From positions 1 to 5,456 of the forward strand of contig SKKZ01000127.1 in assembly GCA_007123455.1 (NCBI GenBank): a stretch of DNA of 5,456 bases. The letters run 5' to 3'. Origin of the DNA: Coriobacteriia bacterium (GTDB lineage: Bacteria; Actinomycetota; Coriobacteriia; Anaerosomatales; SLCP01). This document shows positions 1 to 5,456 of the stretch, in pieces; position 1 is the stretch's first letter; the number at the start of each line of letters is the position of its first letter. Both the position numbers and the translations under genes were made by a program. The notes beneath the pieces were generated by a model that did not search any database, was not told where the DNA came from, and saw only the letters and a program-made list of their open reading frames with translations.

Positions 1-205
1 AGTCGATACCCGCCCCTCCTGCCCCCGCCACCGGCACGATACGTCGGAAAATGCCGATGTATGGCTCGCACACGCTCGCGAGCACGCGGTATACATCGGT
101 AAGTATCCCTCCCCGACCGACCGGAAACCAGGACATAATCACATAGATGAAGATAAGGAGCGAGTAGAAGTCCAGGATGCGGGCGATCAGAGGCGCTAGT
201 GTCAC
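1..205 (-). CDS. yggT: YggT/YlmG-family membrane protein (3' end cut by window edge)
   Basis: Partial gene of 68 visible codons that runs off the left edge. It starts at a GTG (205-203) overlapping the proC stop as GTGA, with a strong AAGGAG (214-219) eight bases upstream. The visible protein has a hydrophobic first membrane segment at about residues 10-27, containing LDFYSLLIFIYVIMSWFP, which is the typical YGGT-repeat opening. A loop follows with EPYIGIFRRIVPVAG (about residues 47-61), matching the family's conserved PYL-x-x-FRRIxPP region. The family is usually about 85-100 residues, so the second membrane helix is probably lost beyond the edge. YggT/YlmG proteins are small inner-membrane proteins; in Gram-positives they sit beside sepF and divIVA, and in plastids a homologue affects nucleoid and thylakoid organisation. 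The exact biochemical role is unknown. Family assignment is solid; function is inferred from neighbours. Confidence 0.88.
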   Translation of the reverse strand, partial: MTLAPLIARILDFYSLLIFIYVIMSWFPVGRGGILTDVYRVLASVCEPYIGIFRRIVPVAGAGGAGID

Positions 206-1035
206 GAACCCAACTCCTTTGCGCGCTTCACGGCTGCAGTGACCGCAGCGGAGAACGCCGCGCGCAAGCCACCTGCCTCGAGCGCTTCGATTGCGGCGAT
301 GGTGGTTCCACCCGGGCTGGCAACGCCGTCGATAACCTGTTCAGGATGTTGCCCTGTTTGGTCGATGAGCGCCGCGGTGCCTGCGACAGTCTGAAGTGCA
401 AGTTCCTCGGCGACCTGCCGGGAGAGCCCGTGACGCACGCCGGCACGGGCAAGCGCGTCGATCACCAGGGCTATATAGGCGGGACCGGATCCCGAGATGG
501 CCGTTGCAGCATCCTGGTGGCGCTCATCGAGCACGATGGTCCTGCCGATGGCAGAGAACACACGTCGGACGAGGTCGATATGTTCGTCGCCCGCATCGCT
601 TCCGCCGCTGATGACGCTCATGCCCTCACCCACGAGCGCCGGCGTGTTCGGCATCACGCGTACGACCGCGGTGCCGTCGGGCAGATGTGATTCCAGCCGG
701 GCGCACGAGATTCCCGCTGCGATCGAAACCACGAGGGCCCCCGTAAGGGCGTCCGCGACGGACGCGGCAACCTCATCGATCACCTGTGGCTTGACCGCAA
801 GCAGCACGATATCCGCGCCGCGAGCTGCATCGGCAGCTCCGGGCACGCAACGAATGCCGTGTGTGGAGGCAAGCTCCGCGCACCGTTCAGCGACCGGCTC
901 TGCGATGACGATCGAGTCGGCGGGTGTCAAACCCGAAGCCAGGAGACCCCCGGCTATAGCCTCGCCCATGCGACCGCCACCGATGATGGCAAGCGTACCT
1001 TCGATGTGCTCATCTCCCATGCTCAACACACTCAC
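202..1035 (-). CDS. proC: Pyrroline-5-carboxylate reductase
   Basis: Catalyses the last step of proline synthesis, reducing 1-pyrroline-5-carboxylate to L-proline with NAD(P)H in the cytosol. The 277 residues match the usual length (about 270). The N-terminal Rossmann fold shows AIIGGGRMGEAIAGG (residues 16-30) and the AVKPQVI strand-turn (80-86). The conserved VMPNTPALVGEGMS lies at 127-140. The C-terminal dimerisation and active-site domain carries SGSGPAY (181-187) and the family signature from PEQVIDGVASPGGTT (231-245) to about residue 253. An acidic residue (E46) sits near the end of the second strand, where it may influence NADH versus NADPH preference; that is inference. The GTG start at 1035 overlaps the sepF stop (GTGA). 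An in-frame ATG at 1020 is an alternative; neither has an ideal Shine-Dalgarno, since GGAG at 1035-1038 is 14 bases before the ATG. The stop overlaps yggT, so translation is probably coupled on both sides. Confidence 0.97.
   Translation of the reverse strand: MSVLSMGDEHIEGTLAIIGGGRMGEAIAGGLLASGLTPADSIVIAEPVAERCAELASTHGIRCVPGAADAARGADIVLLAVKPQVIDEVAASVADALTGALVVSIAAGISCARLESHLPDGTAVVRVMPNTPALVGEGMSVISGGSDAGDEHIDLVRRVFSAIGRTIVLDERHQDAATAISGSGPAYIALVIDALARAGVRHGLSRQVAEELALQTVAGTAALIDQTGQHPEQVIDGVASPGGTTIAAIEALEAGGLRAAFSAAVTAAVKRAKELGS
214..219 (-). promoter_or_regulatory. Ribosome binding site of yggT, inside the end of proC
   Basis: AAGGAG on the minus strand, eight bases before the GTG at 205. 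It lies within the last codons of proC. It fixes the unusual GTG start of yggT and supports independent or coupled initiation right at the proC stop. Confidence 0.75.
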
Positions 1036-1592
1036 TCCATGTCGAACAGGCCCTTGTCGCGCAGGCGCCGCTTGTCCTCGGCGGAGACATCGACATTGGC
1101 CGGCGTGAGCATGAACACCTTGTCGGAGACCTTCTTGAGACCGCCGTCAAGCCCGTACGTGATACCGCTGGCGAAATCGATCAGCCGCTTCGCAACGTCG
1201 GGTTTGGTCATCGTGAGGTTCATGATGACCGGCGTGCCCGATTTTAGCCGGTCGGCAATGGCCTGGATCTCACTGAAAGTCTTGGGCTCGGCGATGTGCA
1301 TCTTGACCTGAGGCGTCATCGATGACACCGTGCCTCCGGTCGGAACCGATCTCAGCGAAGCCTGTCCGCGACCGCGATCGTATTCACCGTTGCGAGCGAG
1401 ACGCCTGACGTGCCTGGTGTCCGCTGTGTCGGGAGTGTCGTACGATGATGCGCTCTTGCCGAAGTAACCGTCGCTGCTCCTCGGCTCGGGCGCCTCCTCA
1501 TACTCATCATCGTCATCGTAGTACTCATCGTATTCGTCGTCCCAGTCGTCAGCGAGACCAAGACGCACCTTGATGTCGTGGAATAGGCCCAC
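1032..1592 (-). CDS. sepF: Cell division protein SepF
   Basis: SepF tethers FtsZ to the membrane and shapes the Z ring; in Actinobacteria, which lack FtsA, it is the main membrane anchor. The 186-residue protein begins MGLFHDIKVRLGL, the expected amphipathic membrane-binding helix. It continues into an extremely acidic, Tyr-rich linker (residues 15-33) and a polar, probably disordered stretch to about residue 95. The folded SepF domain covers about 96-170: VKMHIAEPKTFSEIQAIAD, then PVIMNLT, then DFASGITYGLDGG (139-151, containing the conserved glycine used in dimer packing), then KVFMLTPANVDVS (158-170). The basic tail has KRRLRDKGLF. The start is GTG at 1592 with AGGAGG (1597-1602) only four bases upstream, which is close but strong. 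It lies 20 bases after the yggS stop and overlaps proC by four bases. Confidence 0.97.
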   Translation of the reverse strand: MGLFHDIKVRLGLADDWDDEYDEYYDDDDEYEEAPEPRSSDGYFGKSASSYDTPDTADTRHVRRLARNGEYDRGRGQASLRSVPTGGTVSSMTPQVKMHIAEPKTFSEIQAIADRLKSGTPVIMNLTMTKPDVAKRLIDFASGITYGLDGGLKKVSDKVFMLTPANVDVSAEDKRRLRDKGLFDME

Positions 1593-1596
1593 CGAG

Positions 1597-1602
1597 CCTC
1601 CT
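1597..1602 (-). promoter_or_regulatory. Ribosome binding site of sepF
   Basis: AGGAGG on the minus strand in the 20-base yggS-sepF gap. It is four bases before the GTG at 1592, shorter than the usual 5-9, but no other start preserves the conserved MGLF amino end. It supports the GTG start. Confidence 0.65.
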
Positions 1603-1612
1603 CGGGTGTGGA

Positions 1613-2290
1613 CTACCTGCCAAACAGGGCCCTTCCGATGCGAACGATGGTCGCGCCTTCCTCCACAGCCACACGGAAGTCACCCGACATCCCCATCGAA
1701 AGTTCCTCTAACTCTACCCCATCCGGTGCACTTGCGCGTAGGGTATCGCGCAGCTCCCGCAGCGCGCGGAAGACCCACCTCACGTCCTCGGCTCGTGCGT
1801 ACGGGGCCATCGTCATGAGACCGCGGACCTCGAGTGAGTCCATGTGCGATGCCTCTTCGAGCACATCTGTGAGGTCTGCGGGCTCGAAACCGTGCTTCGA
1901 AGCCTCACGTGCGATGTTGACTTGCAGGAGCACGGGCTGAACGACACCGCGCTCGGCCGCCCGGCGGTCGATGTGAGAGAGCAGCCTCAGCGAATCGACA
2001 GAGTGGATGAGACAGGCCTTGCCGACGACGTCTTTGACCTTGTTCGTCTGCAAGGTGCCGACGAAGTGCCAGTGCGCCTCGGGGAACAGTCCGAACTTGC
2101 CCTGGAACTCCTGGACACGATTCTCACCCAGGTCCCGGATTCCCGCGGCCAGAGCCGCCTTGATCTCGACGACGCCGACCGTCTTGGTGACAGCTACGAT
2201 CGTCACATCGCTCTCGCGCCGCCCGCAGGCGTCGGCCGCGTCCGCTACCTGCCTGCGGACGGACTCGTATCGCACTGCAATGGACGCCAT
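1613..2290 (-). CDS. yggS: YggS/PLPBP family pyridoxal 5'-phosphate homeostasis protein
   Basis: A 225-residue single-domain PLP-binding TIM-barrel protein (UPF0001/PLPBP; YlmE in Bacillus, PipY in cyanobacteria). The family has no known enzymatic activity and buffers or delivers PLP; its loss disturbs amino-acid and vitamin B6 metabolism. Visible hallmarks are the PLP-binding lysine in VAVTKT (K36), GENRVQE (55-61), the signature HFVGTLQTNK (75-84), HSVDS (96-100), LLQVN (121-125), GLMTMAP (157-163), and the phosphate-binding end SMGMSGDF (198-205) with VRIGRALFG (216-224). The length is normal. The ATG start at 2290 lies 15 bases after the phoU stop and has no clear Shine-Dalgarno, so it may rely on translation arriving from phoU. 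The adjacent sepF matches the ylmE-sepF pairing of many Gram-positives. Confidence 0.96.
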   Translation of the reverse strand: MASIAVRYESVRRQVADAADACGRRESDVTIVAVTKTVGVVEIKAALAAGIRDLGENRVQEFQGKFGLFPEAHWHFVGTLQTNKVKDVVGKACLIHSVDSLRLLSHIDRRAAERGVVQPVLLQVNIAREASKHGFEPADLTDVLEEASHMDSLEVRGLMTMAPYARAEDVRWVFRALRELRDTLRASAPDGVELEELSMGMSGDFRVAVEEGATIVRIGRALFGR

Positions 2291-2305
2291 GAGGTTACCA
2301 TGAGG

Positions 2306-2974
2306 CTAGCGGGTCTCCTCGTCAAGGTCGTGGAGGGCCTCGAACTCGCCGGTCACGAGATACGCGATCCGTTCGCCGATGTCGACGGCGTTGTCGGCGA
2401 TGCGTTCGAGGTAGCGGCTAGCAAGCACCATCGAAGATGCCCACTCGATGTCCTCTTCCTCTTGCAGCCGCGCGAGTTCTCTGAAGAACTGCTTATAGAG
2501 GTGATCGATCGGCTCGTCGAGGTCCTGGAGTTTGCGGGCGAGCTCGAGGTCGTTCTTCTCGAGCGCCTCGCAGGTCGCATCGAGCACCCGGTAGACCAGG
2601 TTACCCTGGGCCTGGATGAGATCGTAGAGTGTCTGCGGACCCCGCCGGTCGGCCGTACGCTTCGCTGCACGCGCGATGTTCACGCCGAGATCAGCCATGC
2701 GCTCGAGATGGAGCGCGATGTAGGTGAGGGAGTGGAGCAGACGCAGATCCCTGGCGACCGGGAACTGCGTGGCGATGATCTCGAGCGAGTGCTCTTCCAC
2801 CTGCAGCGTGCGACGGTCGATCTCGGAGTCTCCGGCGACAACCCGGTCCGCCAGATCCACGTCGCCTTCGATGAGCGAAGTAACCGCGTCGCGAGTGATG
2901 ACCGTAACGGCACGCCCGATCGAGAGCACCTCGGCCTTGAGGTCCTTGAGTTCCTGTCTGAATGCTTCACGCAT
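2306..2974 (-). CDS. phoU: Phosphate transport system regulator PhoU
   Basis: Peripheral cytoplasmic regulator that restrains phosphate uptake by Pst and, in many bacteria, links the transporter to the PhoR sensor kinase to keep the Pho regulon off when phosphate is plentiful. The 222 residues are the usual size and form two similar three-helix bundles. Each bundle carries the family's metal-binding ExxxD element: ERMADLGVNI (E91, D95) in the first half and ERIADNAVDIGE (E190, D194) in the second. FPVARDLRLLHSLTYIALHLE (71-91) is also typical, as is the MREAF amino end. The ATG at 2974 is preceded by AAGGAG 13 bases upstream, a long spacing; an in-frame TGA at 2984-2986 leaves no longer start. 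The gene follows pstB after 87 bases and may have its own promoter there. No phoR or phoB homologue is visible here. Confidence 0.97.
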   Translation of the reverse strand: MREAFRQELKDLKAEVLSIGRAVTVITRDAVTSLIEGDVDLADRVVAGDSEIDRRTLQVEEHSLEIIATQFPVARDLRLLHSLTYIALHLERMADLGVNIARAAKRTADRRGPQTLYDLIQAQGNLVYRVLDATCEALEKNDLELARKLQDLDEPIDHLYKQFFRELARLQEEEDIEWASSMVLASRYLERIADNAVDIGERIAYLVTGEFEALHDLDEETR

Positions 2975-2987
2975 GAGTGCGGCTCAT

Positions 2988-2993
2988 CTCCTT
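2988..2993 (-). promoter_or_regulatory. Ribosome binding site of phoU
   Basis: AAGGAG on the minus strand, 13 bases before the phoU ATG. The spacing is longer than usual. An ATG directly after it (2987-2985) is out of frame, and the phoU frame has a stop at 2984-2986, so the downstream ATG at 2974 remains the start. Confidence 0.5.
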
Positions 2994-3018
2994 CACGGCA
3001 TTCCGTTCGATCGCTCCC

Positions 3019-3024
3019 AGTATA
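3019..3024 (-). promoter_or_regulatory. Possible -10 element of a phoU promoter
   Basis: TATACT on the minus strand in the pstB-phoU gap, one mismatch from TATAAT and the most AT-rich hexamer of this GC-rich gap. No good TTGACA-like -35 lies 15-18 bases upstream; candidates such as GGTTCA or CGGGTT are poor. If real, the promoter is either weak or activator-dependent. A start around 3010-3013 would leave a leader of about 35-40 bases before phoU. This is a motif reading only. Confidence 0.35.
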
Positions 3025-3027
3025 GCG

Positions 3028-3039
3028 TGCGAAGTCGCA
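3028..3039. repeat. Short inverted repeat TGCGA-AG-TCGCA
   Basis: Five-base arms with a two-base spacer in the pstB-phoU gap, ending three bases before the possible -10 box. As RNA it could form only a small stem (TGCG, four-base loop, CGCA). It abuts a second inverted repeat. It could be an operator half or chance. Confidence 0.35.
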
Positions 3040-3054
3040 TGAACCCGCAGTTCA
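3040..3054. repeat. Short inverted repeat TGAAC-CCGCA-GTTCA
   Basis: Perfect five-base arms with a five-base spacer, located 7 bases after the pstB stop codon on the minus strand. The GTTCA arms (GTTCATG on the minus strand, GTTCACC on the plus strand) resemble the core of actinobacterial PHO-box units, but those are normally direct repeats and here the arms are inverted. It has no U-run, so it is not a normal terminator. It may be an operator or a small mRNA hairpin. Confidence 0.4.
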
Positions 3055-3061
3055 CCGATGT

Positions 3062-3865
3062 TTAACCAAAGCGTCCGGTGATGTAGTCCTCGGTACGGCG
3101 GTCCTTAGGTGAGGTGAAGATGTTCGCAGTCCGATCATACTCGACGAGAACCGCGGGCTCTCCAGCAACCTCCTGCAGGAAGAAAGCGGTGAAATCGCTC
3201 ACACGGGCCGCCTGCTGCATGTTGTGTGTGACGATGATGATAGTGATGCGGCCCTTCAGCTCGGCCATCAGGTCCTCGATCTTCTGCACCGAGGTCGGGT
3301 CGATCGCCGAGCATGGCTCATCCATCAACATGACCTCGGGCTCGACCGCGAGTACACGTGCGATACAGAGCCGCTGCTGCTGACCTCCGGAGAGCGCGAG
3401 TCCATTCCGGTCGAGGATATCCTTCGTCTCTTTCCACAGATTCGCGCGCTCGAGAGATGTCTGTACGATCTCGTCAAGCTCGTTCTTCTTCACGCCTTGA
3501 AGGCGCGGCCCGAATGCAACGTTATCGTAGATTGACATCGGGAATGGGTTCGGCTGCTGGAATATCATGCCGATGCGGCGCCTCAGGTCGACGGGATCGA
3601 CACCGGTCGCATAGATGTCCTTGCCGTCGAGTGTGATGGACCCCTCGGCACGGGCGCTGGGGATCAAGTCGTTCATGCGGTTGAAGCAACGCAGGAACGT
3701 GGACTTGCCACATCCCGACGGACCGATGAACGCCGTGACCGCCTTCTCCTTTATGCCGACGGTGATGTCGGTCAGTGCGTGGAAGTCACCGTAGTAGAAG
3801 TCGAGTTCTTTGACGGTGATCTTCTCCGGAGCGCCGTCCGACTGAGGTGTCGCGCGGTAGTGCAT
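3062..3865 (-). CDS. pstB: Phosphate ABC transporter ATP-binding protein PstB
   Basis: ATPase that powers high-affinity phosphate import through PstC-PstA at the inner face of the membrane. From the ATG at 3865 the protein has 267 residues, a normal size. All ABC motifs are intact: Walker A GPSGCGKST (48-56), the Q-loop in GMIFQQPNPFPMSIYDNV (about 99-116, a PstB-specific stretch), signature LSGGQQQR (158-165), Walker B VMLMDEP (178-184), D-loop SAIDP and switch histidine in VTHNMQQA (H214). The C-terminal end FTSPKDRRTEDYITGRFG is typical of PstB. The frame can be extended to a GTG at 3874, which overlaps the pstA stop as GTGA. However, GGAAGG (3876-3881) is ten bases from the ATG and only one from the GTG, so I prefer the ATG. 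It is co-transcribed with pstA. Confidence 0.97.
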   Translation of the reverse strand: MHYRATPQSDGAPEKITVKELDFYYGDFHALTDITVGIKEKAVTAFIGPSGCGKSTFLRCFNRMNDLIPSARAEGSITLDGKDIYATGVDPVDLRRRIGMIFQQPNPFPMSIYDNVAFGPRLQGVKKNELDEIVQTSLERANLWKETKDILDRNGLALSGGQQQRLCIARVLAVEPEVMLMDEPCSAIDPTSVQKIEDLMAELKGRITIIIVTHNMQQAARVSDFTAFFLQEVAGEPAVLVEYDRTANIFTSPKDRRTEDYITGRFG

Positions 3866-3870
3866 CGGGT

Positions 3871-4695
3871 TCACACCTTCCGGTTCCGGCGCAGGAAGTA
3901 CCGCGCCCCGAGATTGAAGGCCAGGATCAGGATCATGAGTAGCAGGGCGGTTCCGTATGCGGCGGGTAGGTTGATACCTTCCATGGCAAGAAGGTACAGG
4001 TGCACCGTCATCGGGCGACCGGAGTCAAACGGTGTGATGGGCATGTTGATCGCCTGACCCATGGTGTAGATCACGACCGCTGTTTCTCCGACGGCACGTC
4101 CAGTAGCGAGGATGATGCCGGTGACGATCCTCGGCATCGAAGCCGGCAACACGCTGCGGCTTACGACCTGCCACTTCGTTGCCCCGAGACCGTACGAGCC
4201 CCATCTGATGTACTTGGGGACCGCGCGGATGGCTTCCTCCGTTGTGCGCATCACGATCGGAAGCATGAGGAAGGAAAGTGCGAGTGCGGCCGAGAGCATC
4301 GAGAAGCCGATACCCGCCGCCTCGACGAAGAGTGCGAGGCCGAAGAGGCCCATGACGATGGAGGGGACACTGGCTAGTGAGTCCGCTGCGAAACGGATCA
4401 TGCCGACCAGGCGCCCCTGCACCGCATACTCCGCGAGATAGACGGCGGCGAGAATGGCTATCGGTGTGACGATCACCATGGCTAGCAGGGTGACGTACAT
4501 CGTCGATACGATCGTCGGCCAGATGCCGCCCTCGGCGGCGACGCCCTCCGGCCAGGTGAAGATGAAGCTCGGTGACATCTGTCCGATGCCGTTGATGAAG
4601 ACGTACAGGATGACAGTACCGAGCACGGCGACGGTCAGGATCGCGGCGACCCATAGTACGGCGAGCGCGATGGCATTTGTGACAGTCTTGTTCAT
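3871..4695 (-). CDS. pstA: Phosphate ABC transporter permease PstA
   Basis: One of the two membrane subunits of the PstSCAB phosphate importer. The 274-residue protein is very hydrophobic. Likely membrane segments lie at about residues 8-36, 62-88, 108-125, 131-150, 190-212 and 246-266, consistent with six helices. The permease EAA loop, which docks onto PstB, spans about 153-195 and includes EEAIRAVP, GSYGLGATKW and VLPASMPRIVTGI. It is followed by GRAVGET (199-205), the charged motif conserved in Pst permeases and implicated in phosphate passage in E. coli. The start ATG at 4695 overlaps the pstC stop (ATGA) and has GGAG (4704-4707) eight bases upstream, so translation is probably coupled to pstC. 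The stop lies five bases before the preferred pstB start. Confidence 0.97.
   Translation of the reverse strand: MNKTVTNAIALAVLWVAAILTVAVLGTVILYVFINGIGQMSPSFIFTWPEGVAAEGGIWPTIVSTMYVTLLAMVIVTPIAILAAVYLAEYAVQGRLVGMIRFAADSLASVPSIVMGLFGLALFVEAAGIGFSMLSAALALSFLMLPIVMRTTEEAIRAVPKYIRWGSYGLGATKWQVVSRSVLPASMPRIVTGIILATGRAVGETAVVIYTMGQAINMPITPFDSGRPMTVHLYLLAMEGINLPAAYGTALLLMILILAFNLGARYFLRRNRKV
3876..3881 (-). promoter_or_regulatory. Ribosome binding site that decides the pstB start
   Basis: GGAAGG on the minus strand, inside the last codons of pstA. It is ten bases before the ATG at 3865 but only one base before the in-frame GTG at 3874, which favours the ATG. Confidence 0.5.
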
Positions 4696-5456
4696 CGTCC
4701 GGACTCCATCGATGTCTGGAAACGGGCGAGGAGTCTGACGAGTGCCACGAGCCCCATCGAGGCGAGGAAGAGCACGATCGCCATGCCGAAGAGCGCGGTC
4801 CGGTGCATACCGGCAGCGTACGGCATATCCATGACGATCTGAGTGGTGAGCGTCGCTATCGGAGCCGCGATCGACTCCGGAAACACCGGAGCGTTACCGA
4901 CGACCATCAGCACTGCCATGGTCTCACCGATGGCCCGCCCCATGCCGAGGATGACAGCGTCGATGATGCCGATCTTGGCAGCGGGAATCAGGACCTTGTA
5001 GATGGTCTGCCATGTCGTGGCCCCCATGGCGTAGCTTGCCTCGCGGATTCCCGGCGGAATCGAGCGCAGCGCATCCTCGGAGAGCGTTGCGATGGTCGGG
5101 ACGATCATGATCGCAAGGATGAACCACGCAGTCACCGCACCGAATCCCAGGCCGTCAGTGAAGTTGGCCACGATCGGCCGCAAGATGATGAGCCCGAAGA
5201 AGCCATAGATGACCGACGGGATGCCGGCAAGCAGCTCGACAGCGGGACGCACTATGGAGCGCGCGCGGGGAGAGGCGATCTCGGAGAGGAAGATCGCCGT
5301 CCCGACCGCAAGCGGGGTACCGATGACGAGCGCCCCCAACATCACGACGACCGTCCCCCAGATGAGCGGCAAGATCCCGAAGACACCGTCGGTCGGGTTC
5401 CACTCGGTTCCGGCGAGAAACGCCCAGGGGCCGACTTCGGCGAACGCCGGCCAGCC
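4692..5456 (-). CDS. pstC: Phosphate ABC transporter permease PstC (5' end cut by window edge)
   Basis: Second membrane subunit of the phosphate importer, partnered with PstA. The frame is open to the right edge, so 254 residues are visible; the amino end, including the first membrane helix, is missing. The visible part opens with PAFAEVGPWAFLAGTEWNP (3-21), the conserved periplasmic region of PstC, followed by DGVFGILPLIWGT. Membrane segments lie at about 32-58, 72-93, 106-122 and 223-243, with another around 160-187. The EAA loop runs about 127-170 (EDALRSIPPGIREASYAMGATTW), followed by GRAIGET (173-179), matching GRAVGET in PstA. The apparent start at 5372 is a TTG inside the conserved region and is not the true start. 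The upstream neighbour, not seen, is expected to be pstS. Confidence 0.96.
   Translation of the reverse strand, partial: GWPAFAEVGPWAFLAGTEWNPTDGVFGILPLIWGTVVVMLGALVIGTPLAVGTAIFLSEIASPRARSIVRPAVELLAGIPSVIYGFFGLIILRPIVANFTDGLGFGAVTAWFILAIMIVPTIATLSEDALRSIPPGIREASYAMGATTWQTIYKVLIPAAKIGIIDAVILGMGRAIGETMAVLMVVGNAPVFPESIAAPIATLTTQIVMDMPYAAGMHRTALFGMAIVLFLASMGLVALVRLLARFQTSMESGR
4704..4707 (-). promoter_or_regulatory. Ribosome binding site of pstA
   Basis: GGAG on the minus strand within the end of pstC, eight bases before the ATG at 4695. It supports the ATGA-overlapping start. Confidence 0.55.

Noticed and set aside
199..1311. Plus-strand open frames over proC and sepF (199-690, 497-1108, 859-1311)
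   Set aside because: They are antisense to two clear, full-length conserved genes, have no recognisable motifs, and overlap one another in different frames.
1494..1550. Tandem repeat or CRISPR-like array (recurring TCATC/TCGTC on the plus strand)
   Set aside because: The repetition is explained by Asp/Glu/Tyr codons of the SepF acidic linker; there are no regular spacers or conserved repeat units.
1844..3025. Long open frame of 393 codons on the plus strand
   Set aside because: It lies antisense across well-recognised yggS and phoU, and its translation shows no recognisable domain and is rich in residues that mirror the opposite strand's codon pattern. Long antisense frames are common in high-GC DNA.
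3040..3054. Intrinsic terminator after pstB
   Set aside because: The stem has only five base pairs and no following T-run on the transcribed strand, so it is unlikely to stop transcription; read-through into phoU remains likely.
3040..3056. Classical PHO box
   Set aside because: GTTCA cores are present, but they are inverted with a five-base spacer instead of the tandem 11-base direct repeats known for actinobacterial PhoP, so I list it only as an inverted repeat.
4692..5372. A short pstC starting at 5372
   Set aside because: The codon there is TTG and the frame stays open upstream to the window edge with conserved PstC residues (GTEWNP region), so the gene is truncated by the window rather than short.

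Overview
The window is a compact, high-GC bacterial segment in which every supportable gene lies on the minus strand, so it is read from the right edge to the left edge. Almost all of it is coding. The order of transcription is pstC (5' end cut by the right edge), pstA, pstB, an 87-base gap, phoU, yggS (PLP-binding protein), sepF, proC, and yggT (3' end cut by the left edge). The organism is most likely a Gram-positive of the Actinomycetota. The reasons are high GC, frequent GTG starts, a SepF with an actinobacterial-looking C-terminal core, and the yggS-sepF-yggT neighbourhood typical of monoderm bacteria. The tight pst-phoU arrangement fits a deep lineage such as Coriobacteriia better than Streptomyces or Mycobacterium, but that placement is inference.

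Right part (3062-5456): the membrane and ATPase parts of the high-affinity phosphate ABC transporter. PstC and PstA form the permease channel and PstB is the ATPase. The phosphate-binding protein PstS would be expected beyond the right edge. The genes overlap or nearly touch, as expected for one transcript.

Middle (2306-3061): an 87-base gap holds two abutting short inverted repeats and a good -10-like hexamer (TATACT) facing phoU. It is followed by phoU, the negative regulator that connects Pst transport to phosphate signalling.

Left part (1-2290): yggS, sepF, proC and yggT. YggS handles pyridoxal-phosphate homeostasis, SepF anchors FtsZ to the membrane, ProC makes proline from pyrroline-5-carboxylate, and YggT is a small membrane protein linked to division or membrane organisation. 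The first gene starts only 15 bases after the phoU stop, and sepF-proC and proC-yggT overlap by 4 bases (GTGA). PhoU and the division/proline block are therefore probably co-transcribed.

I see no mobile element, RNA gene, CRISPR array or clearly new system. The points most worth a second look are the joining of phosphate-control genes to a division-gene block and the structured gap in front of phoU.
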